A DNA stretch of 64,000 nucleotides from assembly GCA_023511875.1 (NCBI GenBank), contig JAIMAQ010000004.1, positions 62,001 through 126,000 on the forward strand. The letters are read 5' to 3'. Every line of letters begins with the position of its first letter. Position 1 is the stretch's first letter. A program made the translations under genes and the position numbers. The stretch comes from Thermoflavifilum sp. Its GTDB lineage: Bacteria; Bacteroidota; Bacteroidia; Chitinophagales; Chitinophagaceae. A model generated the notes under the pieces. The model searched no databases. It saw nothing but the letters and a program-made list of their open reading frames with translations, and was not told the origin of the DNA. Positions 1-8,963 of the stretch are shown here, piece by piece.

Positions 1-1
1 T

Positions 2-112
2 GCACGCATTCTCGACGAGGTGATTGCCGTCGCTAGCGGTCAAAAGATACCTGCCGCTGTACGCAATGGCCAGGAAGACTTTATTCCTTGGAAAAGAGGC
101 GTTTCTCTTTAA
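2..112 (+). CDS. uxaA: C-terminal end of a probable altronate dehydratase (partial)
   Basis: Only the last 36 codons lie in the window; the frame runs from base 2 to a TAA at 110-112. The tail ends in FIPWKRGVSL, which resembles the C-terminus of UxaA-type altronate dehydratases as I remember them. UxaA dehydrates altronate to 2-keto-3-deoxygluconate (KDG). The call rests mostly on context: it lies 24 bases before uxaC, in the same direction, at the head of a hexuronate operon that needs this step. It could instead be another uronate enzyme, because 36 residues are too few for certainty. Confidence 0.55.
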   Translation, partial: ARILDEVIAVASGQKIPAAVRNGQEDFIPWKRGVSL

Positions 113-136
113 CATTTAAATAAAGCATACCCAACT

Positions 137-1597
137 ATGAAAAAGTTTTTAGACGAAGATTTTCTCTTACACAGCGAAACGGCTCGTTATCTGTATCATG
201 AAGTAGCCCAGTACATGCCCATTATCGACTATCATTGCCATTTGCCCGTAGAGCAAATAGCTACAGACCACCAATTTGAAAACCTCACTCAGATATGGCT
301 ATATGGAGATCATTACAAATGGCGGGCAATGCGCACCCATGGCATCGATGAAAGTTTTTGTACCGGTGATCAACCCGATGAGGCTAAGTTTATGAAATGG
401 GCTGAAACCGTGCCTTATACCCTGCGAAATCCGCTTTATCATTGGACACATCTGGAACTACAGCGCTATTTTGGGATAACAGAATTGCTCAACCCTTCCT
501 CTGCGAAACGCATCTATGAGCATTGCAACCATTTGCTCCGTACTCCAGAATATAGTGTGCGCAACCTATTGAGAAAGATGCATGTAGTACTGGTGTGCAC
601 CACCGATGATCCAATAGATGATCTGCGCTATCATGAGCAATTGAAAAAAGAATTTGAAATCCCAGTATTGCCTGCTTTTCGAGCCGATAAAGCCATGCAA
701 GTAGCCAATCCCGTAGCCTTCAATGAGTATATCAATCGGCTGGAGGCAGCCGCCAATCAGCATATTGCTTCCTGGAATGATTTTCTTTTTGCCTTACATC
801 AACGCCACGATTATTTCGCCCAACATGGTTGTAATGTGTCGGATCATGGATTGACATATATCGAAGTTGAAGAGCAGACAAGCTTACAACGGCTACAGTA
901 TATTTTTGATAAAATTCGAACCGGGCATACCCTCGATGCTGCCGAACAACAAAGCTTTCGAGCTGCTCTGCTGCTGGAGCTAGCTCAATGGGATCATGAA
1001 AAAGGCTGGATACAACAATTTCATTTAGGTGCATTGCGCAATACCAATAGCCGAATGATGAAGCAGTTGGGCCCTGATACGGGTTGGGACTCGATTGGCG
1101 ATTATTCACAAGCAGTTGCGCTGGCTAAATTTTTAGACAAATTAGACCAGCAAAATCGTTTAGCTAAAACCATCTTATACAACCTCAACCCTGCCGATAA
1201 TGAACTGTTTGCCACTATGGTGGGCAATTTTAATGATGGCTCGTTTCCGGGTAAAATTCAATATGGTGCAGCTTGGTGGTTTCTCGATCAAATCGATGGC
1301 ATGACCCGACAAATCAATGCCTTGTCGAACATGAGCCTGATCAGTCATTTCGTGGGCATGGTTACCGATTCACGCAGCTTTTTGTCGTATCCCCGCCATG
1401 AATATTTCCGACGCTTGCTTTGCGATATTTTCGGTAGAGAAATCGAAAGAGGTGAACTGCCCAATGACCGGGAATGGATAGGCAAAATCATTCGGGATAT
1501 CTGCTATTTCAATGCTCGCAATTACTTTAACTGGCAACAAATCACTCCAGAAGAGCATGTTATAGAGGAAGAAAATAGATCGTCGACAAACTTTTAG
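137..1597 (+). CDS. uxaC: Glucuronate (uronate) isomerase
   Basis: Isomerises D-glucuronate to D-fructuronate and D-galacturonate to D-tagaturonate, the first cytoplasmic step of hexuronate use. The 486 residues are close to the family's usual ~470. The N-terminal metal-site motif DYHCHL (His33, His35) is present, as expected for this amidohydrolase-fold family, and the similarity runs the full length (for example the segment with GNFNDGSFPGKIQYGAAWW near residue 370). It is second in a same-strand series ending with the permease at 6440. The ATG at 137 starts directly at the conserved MKKFLDEDFLL beginning, so the start is secure. Confidence 0.97.
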   Translation: MKKFLDEDFLLHSETARYLYHEVAQYMPIIDYHCHLPVEQIATDHQFENLTQIWLYGDHYKWRAMRTHGIDESFCTGDQPDEAKFMKWAETVPYTLRNPLYHWTHLELQRYFGITELLNPSSAKRIYEHCNHLLRTPEYSVRNLLRKMHVVLVCTTDDPIDDLRYHEQLKKEFEIPVLPAFRADKAMQVANPVAFNEYINRLEAAANQHIASWNDFLFALHQRHDYFAQHGCNVSDHGLTYIEVEEQTSLQRLQYIFDKIRTGHTLDAAEQQSFRAALLLELAQWDHEKGWIQQFHLGALRNTNSRMMKQLGPDTGWDSIGDYSQAVALAKFLDKLDQQNRLAKTILYNLNPADNELFATMVGNFNDGSFPGKIQYGAAWWFLDQIDGMTRQINALSNMSLISHFVGMVTDSRSFLSYPRHEYFRRLLCDIFGREIERGELPNDREWIGKIIRDICYFNARNYFNWQQITPEEHVIEEENRSSTNF

Positions 1598-1678
1598 AAG
1601 ACATGATGAATTTTTGTAGTACTTTTCGCAATCGGTTGCAAATAGCCATCAGCCAACACTGTATCAAATGTATCTGAC

Positions 1679-2455
1679 ATGCATCCATCGGTTCAGCAAT
1701 TATTTGATTTGAATGGTAAAAAAGCCCTGGTCACTGGTTGTAACAAAGGCATAGGGCGAGCTATGGCTTTGGCGTTGGCTGGGGCGGGTGCCGATATCAT
1801 TGGGGTATCGGCTACTATGCCACAGTATGAGGCAGCATTAAGGGTGGAGATCGGCCAGCTGGGTAGGCAATTCAGTGCTTATCAAGCCGATTTCTCAAAT
1901 CGCCAGCAGCTATATGCTTTCTTAGAGCGAGTTTCTCACGAACATCCTGTCATCGATATTTTGGTTAACAATGCGGGTACCATTCGCCGCAGTCCAGCTA
2001 TTGAGCACGCAGATGCCGATTGGGATACCGTAATGGCGATCAACTTAGATGCGCCTTTCATTTTAGCCCGAGAAATCGGCAAGCAAATGTTGGCACGCGG
2101 CTCTGGGAAAATCATCTTCACTTGCTCGTTGCTCAGCTTTCAGGGAGGTATTCTGGTACCCGGCTATGCAGCCAGTAAAGCCGGCATTTCAAGCTTGCTG
2201 AAGGCCCTCTCCAATGAATGGGCAGGCAAGGGGGTACAAGTGAATGGTATTGCGCCGGGTTATATCGCAACCGATAATACGGCTCCTCTGCGCGGTGATC
2301 CCGAGCGCAATCAAGCCATCCTCGATCGGATTCCTGCAGGTCGTTGGGGAGTGCCAGAAGACCTAGCGGGAGCTACCATTTTTTTGGCTTCTCGTGCTTC
2401 GGACTATGTGAGTGGCACTATTGTAGTAGTCGATGGCGGCTGGTTAGCCCGCTAA
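1679..2455 (+). CDS. kduD: 2-dehydro-3-deoxy-D-gluconate 5-dehydrogenase (KduD, SDR family)
   Basis: Reduces 2,5-diketo-3-deoxygluconate (DKII) to KDG, downstream of KduI in the breakdown of unsaturated uronates released by pectate lyases. It is a classical short-chain dehydrogenase of 258 residues. It has the nucleotide-binding TGCNKGIG at residues 19-26, NNAG at 97-100, catalytic Ser150 and Tyr163/Lys167 in YAASK, and the usual VVDGGW near the end. kduI follows 25 bases later, which distinguishes it from generic SDRs. The preceding 81-base gap to uxaC shows no obvious terminator. Confidence 0.94.
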   Translation: MHPSVQQLFDLNGKKALVTGCNKGIGRAMALALAGAGADIIGVSATMPQYEAALRVEIGQLGRQFSAYQADFSNRQQLYAFLERVSHEHPVIDILVNNAGTIRRSPAIEHADADWDTVMAINLDAPFILAREIGKQMLARGSGKIIFTCSLLSFQGGILVPGYAASKAGISSLLKALSNEWAGKGVQVNGIAPGYIATDNTAPLRGDPERNQAILDRIPAGRWGVPEDLAGATIFLASRASDYVSGTIVVVDGGWLAR

Positions 2456-2480
2456 ATACAGGTGATAAAAACTTTTAAAC

Positions 2481-3311
2481 ATGGAAATCAGATTCTCTCA
2501 TAGCCCAGAAGAGACCCAGCGGATGTGCACGCAAGAACTGCGCAAGCATTTTCTGGTGCAACATCTCATCGAAGACGATCGAGTCAAGCTGGTATATGCA
2601 CACGACGATCGGCTAATTATTGGAGGTGCTAAGCCGGTGACTCATGAACTCGCATTGCCTTTGCACCCTGAATTGCGTGCAAATTATTTTCTCGAACGGC
2701 GCGAATTGGGAATAATCAATGTGGGCGGCAAAGGGAAAGTAAGAGCCGATGGAGATTTGTTTGAGCTAGATAAGTTAGATGGGTTATACTTAGGAAAAGA
2801 AACCCGCAACGTGAGTTTTGAAGGGATAGACCCTCTTCACCCTCCTGTGTTTTTTATGCTTTCGGCTCCCGCACATGCTCGATATGCCAATCGAATGTTG
2901 AAGAAAGAAGAAGCTACGCCCATGCAGGCTGGCGACGCTACGCAAGCCAACCTACGAACGATTTACAAATACATTCACCTCGAAGGTATTCCCAGTTGCC
3001 AGTTGGTCATGGGCCTAACGGTGCTGGCCCGGGGGAGTGTATGGAATTCTGTACCCCCACATACCCATACCCGTCGCACAGAGGTGTATTTTTATTTCGA
3101 TTTACCCGAACAGCAACGCATATTTCATTTTATGGGTCAACCCCAGGAAACCCGTCATCTGGTGATGGCCAATCATGAAGCCGTTATTTCACCACCTTGG
3201 TCGGTGCATTTTGGCTGTGGTACTGCCCACTACGGATTTATCTGGGGTATGGCTGGCGAAAATCAGGTGTATACCGATATGGACGTAGCAGAAGTGAACA
3301 CGCTGTTGTAG
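2481..3311 (+). CDS. kduI: 5-dehydro-4-deoxy-D-glucuronate isomerase (DKI isomerase)
   Basis: Converts 5-keto-4-deoxyuronate (DKI), the spontaneous product of unsaturated galacturonate or glucuronate, into DKII for KduD. The 276 residues match the family length. The cupin zinc ligands are visible: His194 and His196 in PPHTHTRRTE, Glu201 and His243, with the same spacing as His196/His198/Glu203/His245 of the E. coli enzyme. Its presence says the cell uses products of lyases (pectin, or glycosaminoglycan-like uronates) as well as free hexuronates. Confidence 0.97.
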   Translation: MEIRFSHSPEETQRMCTQELRKHFLVQHLIEDDRVKLVYAHDDRLIIGGAKPVTHELALPLHPELRANYFLERRELGIINVGGKGKVRADGDLFELDKLDGLYLGKETRNVSFEGIDPLHPPVFFMLSAPAHARYANRMLKKEEATPMQAGDATQANLRTIYKYIHLEGIPSCQLVMGLTVLARGSVWNSVPPHTHTRRTEVYFYFDLPEQQRIFHFMGQPQETRHLVMANHEAVISPPWSVHFGCGTAHYGFIWGMAGENQVYTDMDVAEVNTLL

Positions 3312-3363
3312 ATCGCAAGCTGTTAATTAAATCATTTTTATCGTATTTCAAAATATCTAGCCT

Positions 3364-4389
3364 ATGTCTAAGAAAGTAGTTACGTTTGGCGAAATCATGC
3401 TCAGGCTTTCTACGCCGGGCTATCAACGTTTTGTACAAGCTGATCGTTTTGAAGTTACCTATGGAGGCGGAGAGGCTAATGTAGCCGTGGCGCTTTGCAA
3501 TTATGGTTTACAAGGGGTTTTTGTGACCAAAGTACCTCGAAACCCTATTGGTCAGGCGGCAATTAATCATTTGCGCCGTTATGGTGTAGACACCCAATAT
3601 ATTGCTCGAGGTGGTGAACGCTTGGGAATTTATTTTCTGGAAACAGGCGCTTCCATGCGAGCCTCTCAAGTGATCTACGATCGTGCACATGCCGCCATTG
3701 CCGAGGCCGATCCAGAAGATTTTGATTTTGAGCAGATTTTAGAGGGAGCCATATGGTTTCATACCACAGGCATTACTCCAGCACTCAGCGATAAAGCTGC
3801 AGTCCTCACCGAGCTAGCTTTGAAAACAGCTCGAGCAAAGGGCATTACTACCAGTCTCGACTTAAACTACCGAAAAAAACTCTGGAGCAAGGAAAAAGCC
3901 CGTGAGGTGATGACGCGCCTTTGTCAATATGTAGACGTGTGTATTGGTAATGAGGAAGATGCCGAAGCCACACTAGGCTTTCAGGCAAAAGGCACCGATG
4001 TCACTAAGGGAGAACTCAATCTCGCTGGTTATGAAGAAGTATTTCAGCAAATGCAGGAAAAGTTTGGATTTCGCTATATCGCTACTTCGTTGCGCGAGAG
4101 CTATAGCGCTAGTGATAATGGCTGGAGTGCACTGGTTTACGACGGGAAAGAATTTTATCATACCCGTAAATATGAAGTTCGTATTGTAGATCGGGTGGGC
4201 AGTGGCGATAGCTTTGCTAGCGGATTGATTTATGGTTTGATAACAGGCATGAGTATGCGGGATGCAGCTGAATTTGGTGTGGCCGCATCGGCGCTGAAAC
4301 ATACCATACCAGGCGACATGAATCACGCTACACTCGAAGAAGTGTTGCAACTCATGAAAGGTGACGCCAGTGGACGCGTACAACGTTAA
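3364..4389 (+). CDS. kdgK: 2-dehydro-3-deoxygluconokinase (KDG kinase, PfkB family)
   Basis: Phosphorylates KDG, where the UxaA and KduD branches meet, to KDPG. It is a ribokinase-fold protein of 341 residues. The N-terminal sugar-binding segment (FGEIMLRLS, then YGGGEANVAVAL) and the C-terminal PfkB signature with the catalytic Asp and anion hole, DRVGSGDSFASGL near residue 280, are intact. It lies between kduI and the KDPG aldolase gene, the expected operon order. The ATG at 3364 follows a 52-base gap. Confidence 0.95.
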   Translation: MSKKVVTFGEIMLRLSTPGYQRFVQADRFEVTYGGGEANVAVALCNYGLQGVFVTKVPRNPIGQAAINHLRRYGVDTQYIARGGERLGIYFLETGASMRASQVIYDRAHAAIAEADPEDFDFEQILEGAIWFHTTGITPALSDKAAVLTELALKTARAKGITTSLDLNYRKKLWSKEKAREVMTRLCQYVDVCIGNEEDAEATLGFQAKGTDVTKGELNLAGYEEVFQQMQEKFGFRYIATSLRESYSASDNGWSALVYDGKEFYHTRKYEVRIVDRVGSGDSFASGLIYGLITGMSMRDAAEFGVAASALKHTIPGDMNHATLEEVLQLMKGDASGRVQR

Positions 4390-4416
4390 TCGTTTACCCG
4401 AAAAAAAGATATTGAG

Positions 4417-5088
4417 ATGATCCAAGCATCTGACATGACCCATATTATTCTACAACAAGGTATTTTGCCCTTGTATTTTCATCCTGATGAAGGCGTGAGT
4501 CAGGAAGTCTTGCGTGCCGTGTATCGTGCTGGTATTCGGGCAATAGAATACACCAATCGGGGAGAAGCGGCATTTCGCAATTTTCAAGCTTTGCTACGCC
4601 TGCGTCAGGCAGAAATGCCTGATATGAAGCTGGGAGTGGGCACCATCAAACACTTCAAAGAAGCCGAATGGTATGCTGCTGCTGGGGCTGATTTTCTGGT
4701 AAGTCCCGGCTATTTGGCTGATGTAGTGCGTTTCGCACAGCAAAATGAAATGCTCTATGTACCGGGTTGTATGACACCTACCGAGATCATGATCGCCGAA
4801 AACCAGGGCCTTCAGCTGATTAAACTATTTCCTGGAAGTTTGTTGGGGCCTGAGTTTGTAAGTAGCATCCGCGATATCTTCCCTCGGTTAAAATTCATGC
4901 CTACTGGCGGGGTGGATACTACTAGAGAAAATTTAGAACGCTGGTTTCGGGCAGGTGTCGTAGCCGTGGGTATGGGGAGCAAGCTCATCAGCAAAAAATT
5001 CATGGAGCAGCGCGATTATGCTACAATCGAAAGCCTTACCCGAGAAGTGTTGCACACCATAGAAAGTTTGAAAAAGGCAACCGTATGA
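4417..5088 (+). CDS. eda: KDPG / KHG aldolase
   Basis: Cleaves KDPG to pyruvate and glyceraldehyde-3-phosphate, the last step of the pathway encoded here. It is a class I TIM-barrel aldolase of 223 residues. The Schiff-base lysine is Lys136 in LIKLFPGS, and the catalytic Glu44 lies in AIEYTNRG; PTGGVD near residue 165 is the phosphate-binding strand. An alternative start at 4435 (second Met, MTHIILQQG) would remove six non-conserved residues. The stop overlaps the ATG of the next gene as ATGA at 5085-5088, so the two are probably translationally coupled. Confidence 0.95.
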   Translation: MIQASDMTHIILQQGILPLYFHPDEGVSQEVLRAVYRAGIRAIEYTNRGEAAFRNFQALLRLRQAEMPDMKLGVGTIKHFKEAEWYAAAGADFLVSPGYLADVVRFAQQNEMLYVPGCMTPTEIMIAENQGLQLIKLFPGSLLGPEFVSSIRDIFPRLKFMPTGGVDTTRENLERWFRAGVVAVGMGSKLISKKFMEQRDYATIESLTREVLHTIESLKKATV

Positions 5089-6440
5089 AAATGGAATCAT
5101 TAGCCACCAATAAGCTTAGCCAAAAGATGCGTCCTTTTCGCTGGCGTATTTTGGCTTTGCTTTTTGTAGCCACTACCATTAATTACATGGATCGAAGCAT
5201 CATTGGCGTGCTGGGTCCTACCTTGCGCGATTATATTTTTCATTGGACGAATACCCAATACAGTTATATCAATATCTCGTTTATGATGGCTTATGCTGTG
5301 GGCATGCTGTTGATGGGAGGAATTATTGATCGAGTGGGTACACGTATGGGATATGCGATATCGATTGGGATTTGGAGTTTTTTTAGCCTGATGCATGCCT
5401 TTGTAACGCGGAGCATGGGTTGGATAGGCTTTGCTGTAGCGCGTTTTGGATTGGGTATTGGGGAGTCGGGCAATTTTCCAGCCTGCATTAAAACGGTGGC
5501 TGAGTGGTTTCCCAAAAAAGAAAGAGCATTGGCAACAGGTATTTTTAATGCGGGTAGCAATGTAGGGGCGGTGTTGGCTCCATTGGTTATCCCCTTAATC
5601 GTGAGCAATACGGGCAAGCATTGGCAGTATGCTTTTGGTATCACATTTACCTTTAGCATGATCTGGCTTATTCTTTGGCTTACCACCTACCGAAAGCCTG
5701 AAAAGCATTCCAAAGTGTCGGAAAAGGAACTTAGTTATATCCTTAGCGATACCGAAATTGAGTCGGATGAGCGCATTTCTTGGTGGCGCGTTTTGCCGTT
5801 GAAAGAAACTTGGGCTTTTGCCGTGGCCAAGCTACCCGATGCGGTATGGTGGTTTTATTTGTTTTGGGGCGGCTTTTTTTTGAATCACCAATTTGGTTTG
5901 GAGTTAAAAGGTTTAGCATTGCCTTTGATCGTCATTTACTTGATGGCCGATTTGGGAAGTATTTTTGGTGGCTGGCTCTCTTCATTCTTTATCCAGAAAA
6001 AACATTGGTCTATTAATCGGGCACGCAAGATTACCATGTTGATTTGTGGCATCATCATTCTTCCTGTAGTGATGGCTACACAGACTCAGCATGAGTGGGT
6101 AGCCGTATGCTTAATTGGCCTTGCAGCGGGTGGCCATCAAGCCTGGTCGGCCAATGCATTTACCTTAGCTTCAGATGTGTTTCCCAAAAAAGCTACTGCA
6201 TCGGTTGTGGGTATTGGGGGGATGATTGGTGCGTTGGCGAGTGTAATGGCCAATTTGGGTCTGGGACATATATTGGATCAGAGTGAAAAAAGCGGCTATT
6301 TTATAGCCTTTCTCATTGCAGGCAGCTTATATTTGTTGGCTTTGCTCTTCATTCACCTTATTATGCCTCGAATGACCCCGCGCGATGAAAACTTGCAATA
6401 CCGCGAGCTTACACCATCTACAGGAGTAGGGAATGAATGA
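5085..6440 (+). CDS. Hexuronate transporter, MFS family (ExuT-like)
   Basis: A major-facilitator permease of 451 residues with about 12 hydrophobic segments. The start of helix 1 (NYMDRSIIGVLGP) and the loop after helix 4 (GIGESGNFPACIKTVAEWFP) are characteristic of the anion:cation symporter group that includes ExuT and the glucarate and galactonate permeases. Its four-base overlap with eda and position at the end of the uronate operon make galacturonate/glucuronate the likely cargo. Cargo choice within this family cannot be read from sequence alone. The operon ends here, 29 bases before a convergent gene. Confidence 0.88.
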   Translation: MKMESLATNKLSQKMRPFRWRILALLFVATTINYMDRSIIGVLGPTLRDYIFHWTNTQYSYINISFMMAYAVGMLLMGGIIDRVGTRMGYAISIGIWSFFSLMHAFVTRSMGWIGFAVARFGLGIGESGNFPACIKTVAEWFPKKERALATGIFNAGSNVGAVLAPLVIPLIVSNTGKHWQYAFGITFTFSMIWLILWLTTYRKPEKHSKVSEKELSYILSDTEIESDERISWWRVLPLKETWAFAVAKLPDAVWWFYLFWGGFFLNHQFGLELKGLALPLIVIYLMADLGSIFGGWLSSFFIQKKHWSINRARKITMLICGIIILPVVMATQTQHEWVAVCLIGLAAGGHQAWSANAFTLASDVFPKKATASVVGIGGMIGALASVMANLGLGHILDQSEKSGYFIAFLIAGSLYLLALLFIHLIMPRMTPRDENLQYRELTPSTGVGNE

Positions 6441-6469
6441 GTGGGTACGAAGGGTTGCGATGAGCAGCG

Positions 6470-7054
6470 TTATACTTTTTGTACTCTTCCTCGAATAAGC
6501 GCATAATGCTCTCCACTCTCGTGACAAATGGCGTGGCCTTGCTCATCGAAATACAGCCGATGACCATAAGCACTTACCCAACCTATTTGTCGGGCTGGAT
6601 TACCTACTACGAGTGCATAGGCAGGTACATTGCGCGTAATTACCGCTCCTGCTCCCACAAAGGCATAACTACCTATCTCTATGCCGCAGACCAAGGTGGC
6701 ATTAGCTCCAATAGTAGCCCCTTTTCGTACAATCGTTTGCTCAAAATATTCTTTTCGACTAATAGCACTCCGTGGATGCCGAATGTTGGTAAACACACAA
6801 GAAGGCCCCAGGAACACCTCATCTTCTATCACTACTCCCGCATAAAGAGAAACATTGTTTTGAATTTTCACCCGATTGCCCACCACTACACCCGAAGCAA
6901 TGAATACGTTTTGCCCAATCGTGCATTGCTGGCCAATCTGTGCTCCGCTCATCAGATGGGCAAAATGCCAGATTTGGCTACCTGTTCCCACCACACAACC
7001 CTCATCAACGATAGCCGTAGGATGAATGAATGTTTCTTGGAGTGGCAGTGACAT
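6470..7054 (-). CDS. Left-handed beta-helix N-acetyltransferase (WbpD/WlbB-like)
   Basis: A hexapeptide-repeat acyltransferase of 195 residues. Nearly the whole chain is isoleucine/valine-rich hexads (for example [18 protein letters not shown]), followed by the short C-terminal acetyl-CoA segment [10 protein letters not shown]. The order and length fit the enzymes that N-acetylate UDP-2-acetamido-3-amino-2,3-dideoxyglucuronate for surface polysaccharide. No other sugar-nucleotide gene is nearby, so the exact acceptor is open. I chose the ATG at 7054 over a TTG at 7099 because the family begins about here ([11 protein letters not shown]) and the extra residues look non-coding. It is convergent with the permease gene. 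Confidence 0.82.
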   Translation of the reverse strand: MSLPLQETFIHPTAIVDEGCVVGTGSQIWHFAHLMSGAQIGQQCTIGQNVFIASGVVVGNRVKIQNNVSLYAGVVIEDEVFLGPSCVFTNIRHPRSAISRKEYFEQTIVRKGATIGANATLVCGIEIGSYAFVGAGAVITRNVPAYALVVGNPARQIGWVSAYGHRLYFDEQGHAICHESGEHYALIRGRVQKV

Positions 7055-7102
7055 GATTGATTGGGTGTTTGATGAATTCAAATTTCTGGAAAAAGCCAAG
7101 TA

Positions 7103-7134
7103 TTTGTTTATCGTTTTTTAGCATCTTACCTTTG
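7103..7134 (+). promoter_or_regulatory. Promoter of pyrB
   Basis: The -33 element TTTG is at 7103-7106 and the -7 element TACCTTTG at 7127-7134, with a 20-base spacer. This is a full match to the Bacteroidota housekeeping consensus. Only seven bases separate the box from the pyrB ATG at 7142, so the mRNA should start at or within a few bases of the start codon. Confidence 0.75.
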
Positions 7135-7141
7135 CTTTTCG

Positions 7142-8077
7142 ATGTCGCTCTCGGTCAAACACTTGCTTGGCATTCGTGATCTCACTCCTGAAGATATCGA
7201 CATTATTTTTCAAACAGCAGATCAGTTTAAAGAAGTTTTAAGCAGGCCCATCAAGAAGGTACCAACATTACGCGACACGACAGTGGTGAATTTATTTTTT
7301 GAAAATTCAACTCGCACCCGTATTTCTTTTGAGTTGGCTGAAAAACGCCTCTCGGCCGATGTCATCAATTTTTCTGCTAGTGTATCGTCGGTCAAAAAGG
7401 GGGAAACGTTGATCGATACTGTGCACAATATTTTGGCTATGAAAGTAGATATGGTTGTGATGCGGCATTCGGCGAGTGGGGCGCCCCATTTTTTGGCTAA
7501 ACATATTCCTGCCAGTGTGATCAACGCTGGTGATGGCATCAACGAACATCCTACTCAAGCATTGCTCGATGCATATTCCATTCGGGAAAAATTAGGGCAG
7601 GTGAATGGTGTGCGGGTAGCCATTATTGGTGATATTATGCATTCGCGGGTGGCTCTTTCCAATATTTACTGTCTAAAAAAATTGGGTGCGGAGGTGATGG
7701 TAGCAGGACCGCCCACTTTGATACCTAAATACATTGCAGAGGCCTTGGGCGTGAAGGTGTGTTATCGAGTGCAAGAGGCACTTGCTTGGTGTGATGTAGC
7801 CAATGTGTTGCGCATTCAACTAGAAAGGCAAAACAGGCCATTGTTTTCCACCTTACGTGAATACAATTTGTATTATGGCATCAAACGAAGCTGGATCGAT
7901 GCCTTGCACAAGCCAATTATCATCATGCACCCTGGGCCCATTAACCGAGGGGTGGAACTCGATTCTGAAGTTGCCGATTCTCCACAGTCGATCATCTTGC
8001 AACAGGTTGAAAATGGTGTAGCCATTCGCATGGCCGTATTGTATTTACTAGCCGGGAAGAAAGAACAATTGAGCTAA
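7142..8077 (+). CDS. pyrB: Aspartate carbamoyltransferase, catalytic subunit
   Basis: Condenses carbamoyl phosphate with aspartate, the committed step of pyrimidine synthesis. The 311 residues are the normal catalytic-chain length. The carbamoyl-phosphate loop ENSTRTRISFE near residue 57, HPTQALLD near 138 and the aspartate-binding HPGPINRG near 268 are all present. No regulatory chain pyrI lies beside it, so it may work as an unregulated trimer. The ATG at 7142 is almost on top of the predicted transcription start. It is convergent with the barrel-protein gene, with a four-base gap. Confidence 0.97.
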   Translation: MSLSVKHLLGIRDLTPEDIDIIFQTADQFKEVLSRPIKKVPTLRDTTVVNLFFENSTRTRISFELAEKRLSADVINFSASVSSVKKGETLIDTVHNILAMKVDMVVMRHSASGAPHFLAKHIPASVINAGDGINEHPTQALLDAYSIREKLGQVNGVRVAIIGDIMHSRVALSNIYCLKKLGAEVMVAGPPTLIPKYIAEALGVKVCYRVQEALAWCDVANVLRIQLERQNRPLFSTLREYNLYYGIKRSWIDALHKPIIIMHPGPINRGVELDSEVADSPQSIILQQVENGVAIRMAVLYLLAGKKEQLS

Positions 8078-8081
8078 GCAA

Positions 8082-8963
8082 TCATTTTAAGGGCGGGCAA
8101 GGTATACCGCCATGTTGAGAACCCGCCGACATGCTGCCTGGTTTTTTAGAATGAGGTAAGGTAATGCTCACCGTGAGAGCAGTGTAGTAATACCAATCCT
8201 TGTATTTACCACCACGTGGGGTGCCATTGGGCGGATAAGGATCAGACTGGTGGCCGGGCAGGCGGTTGGTACGATACGCCATCCGAACGGCCAATGGACC
8301 TCTGGCATTTAGCAAAGTGGTTTCATCTACATAAGTTTTGCTTACATCGTCTAAATAATCAGTAAACGTTTTCCGTAAGCCAATTTCCAATCCAAACCTT
8401 ACTCGTGGAGAAACCGCCCAGAGGACGCCACCCCCAAAAGGAATAGCCAATTGTGTAAGGTGATAAGGCTTGCGATCCGGGTAAGCCGATAAGCCTTCGC
8501 CTTCGGTGCTGAGGGGTTGCAGCTTTACCCGTTGGCCATTGGTATCGAGTGCGGTAGGATTGAAATGAAACAAGGCTATTCCAACGAAAACATAAGGCGT
8601 GATGGGCTTTTGATCTAGATCCCAGAGCATATAGCGCACATTAGCCTGCAACTCCACAATATGCGATTGAAAGCTTAAGTTGCGCAAGATGGTGGCGCTA
8701 TCTTTCCCATAACGATCATCACCAGAAATAGTGGCATATGAAAGCATGGCCCTGGCAGCAAAATGTGGACAGAACGACTGATCATAAAAGAGGCCTACAG
8801 CAGGATGCGATTCTTGAAAAGTATAGCGATGATACTGCAAATCGCCCGTATAGTTGCTCATGCCAATTAATAGGCCAATGCTTTTTTCTTGAGCTGTGGC
8901 TTGCTCGAGCCCGGCCAGAAAGCAGCATCCAAATAGCAAACATGAAGATATGAACCGGAACAT
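8082..8963 (-). CDS. DUF6089-like outer-membrane beta-barrel protein
   Basis: A secreted protein of 293 residues with an N-terminal signal peptide ending in ATAQ, about 24 residues in. The mature part begins KSIGLLIGMSNYTGDL and continues with alternating hydrophobic strands (IVELQANVRYMLWDL, YVFVGIALFHF, RFGLEIGLRKTFTDYLDDV). This pattern is typical of the small barrel family called DUF6089 in Bacteroidota. Its role is unknown, probably structural or transport-related in the outer membrane. Met4 (ATG 8963) is preferred to the 8972 start because it gives a standard signal peptide. The C-terminal ~25 residues are Pro/Gly/Ser-rich and probably unstructured. Confidence 0.75.
   Translation of the reverse strand: MFRFISSCLLFGCCFLAGLEQATAQEKSIGLLIGMSNYTGDLQYHRYTFQESHPAVGLFYDQSFCPHFAARAMLSYATISGDDRYGKDSATILRNLSFQSHIVELQANVRYMLWDLDQKPITPYVFVGIALFHFNPTALDTNGQRVKLQPLSTEGEGLSAYPDRKPYHLTQLAIPFGGGVLWAVSPRVRFGLEIGLRKTFTDYLDDVSKTYVDETTLLNARGPLAVRMAYRTNRLPGHQSDPYPPNGTPRGGKYKDWYYYTALTVSITLPHSKKPGSMSAGSQHGGIPCPPLK

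Noticed and set aside
5291-5686. Minus-strand frame of 131 residues inside the permease gene
   Set aside because: Antisense to conserved transmembrane sequence, no promoter or motif.
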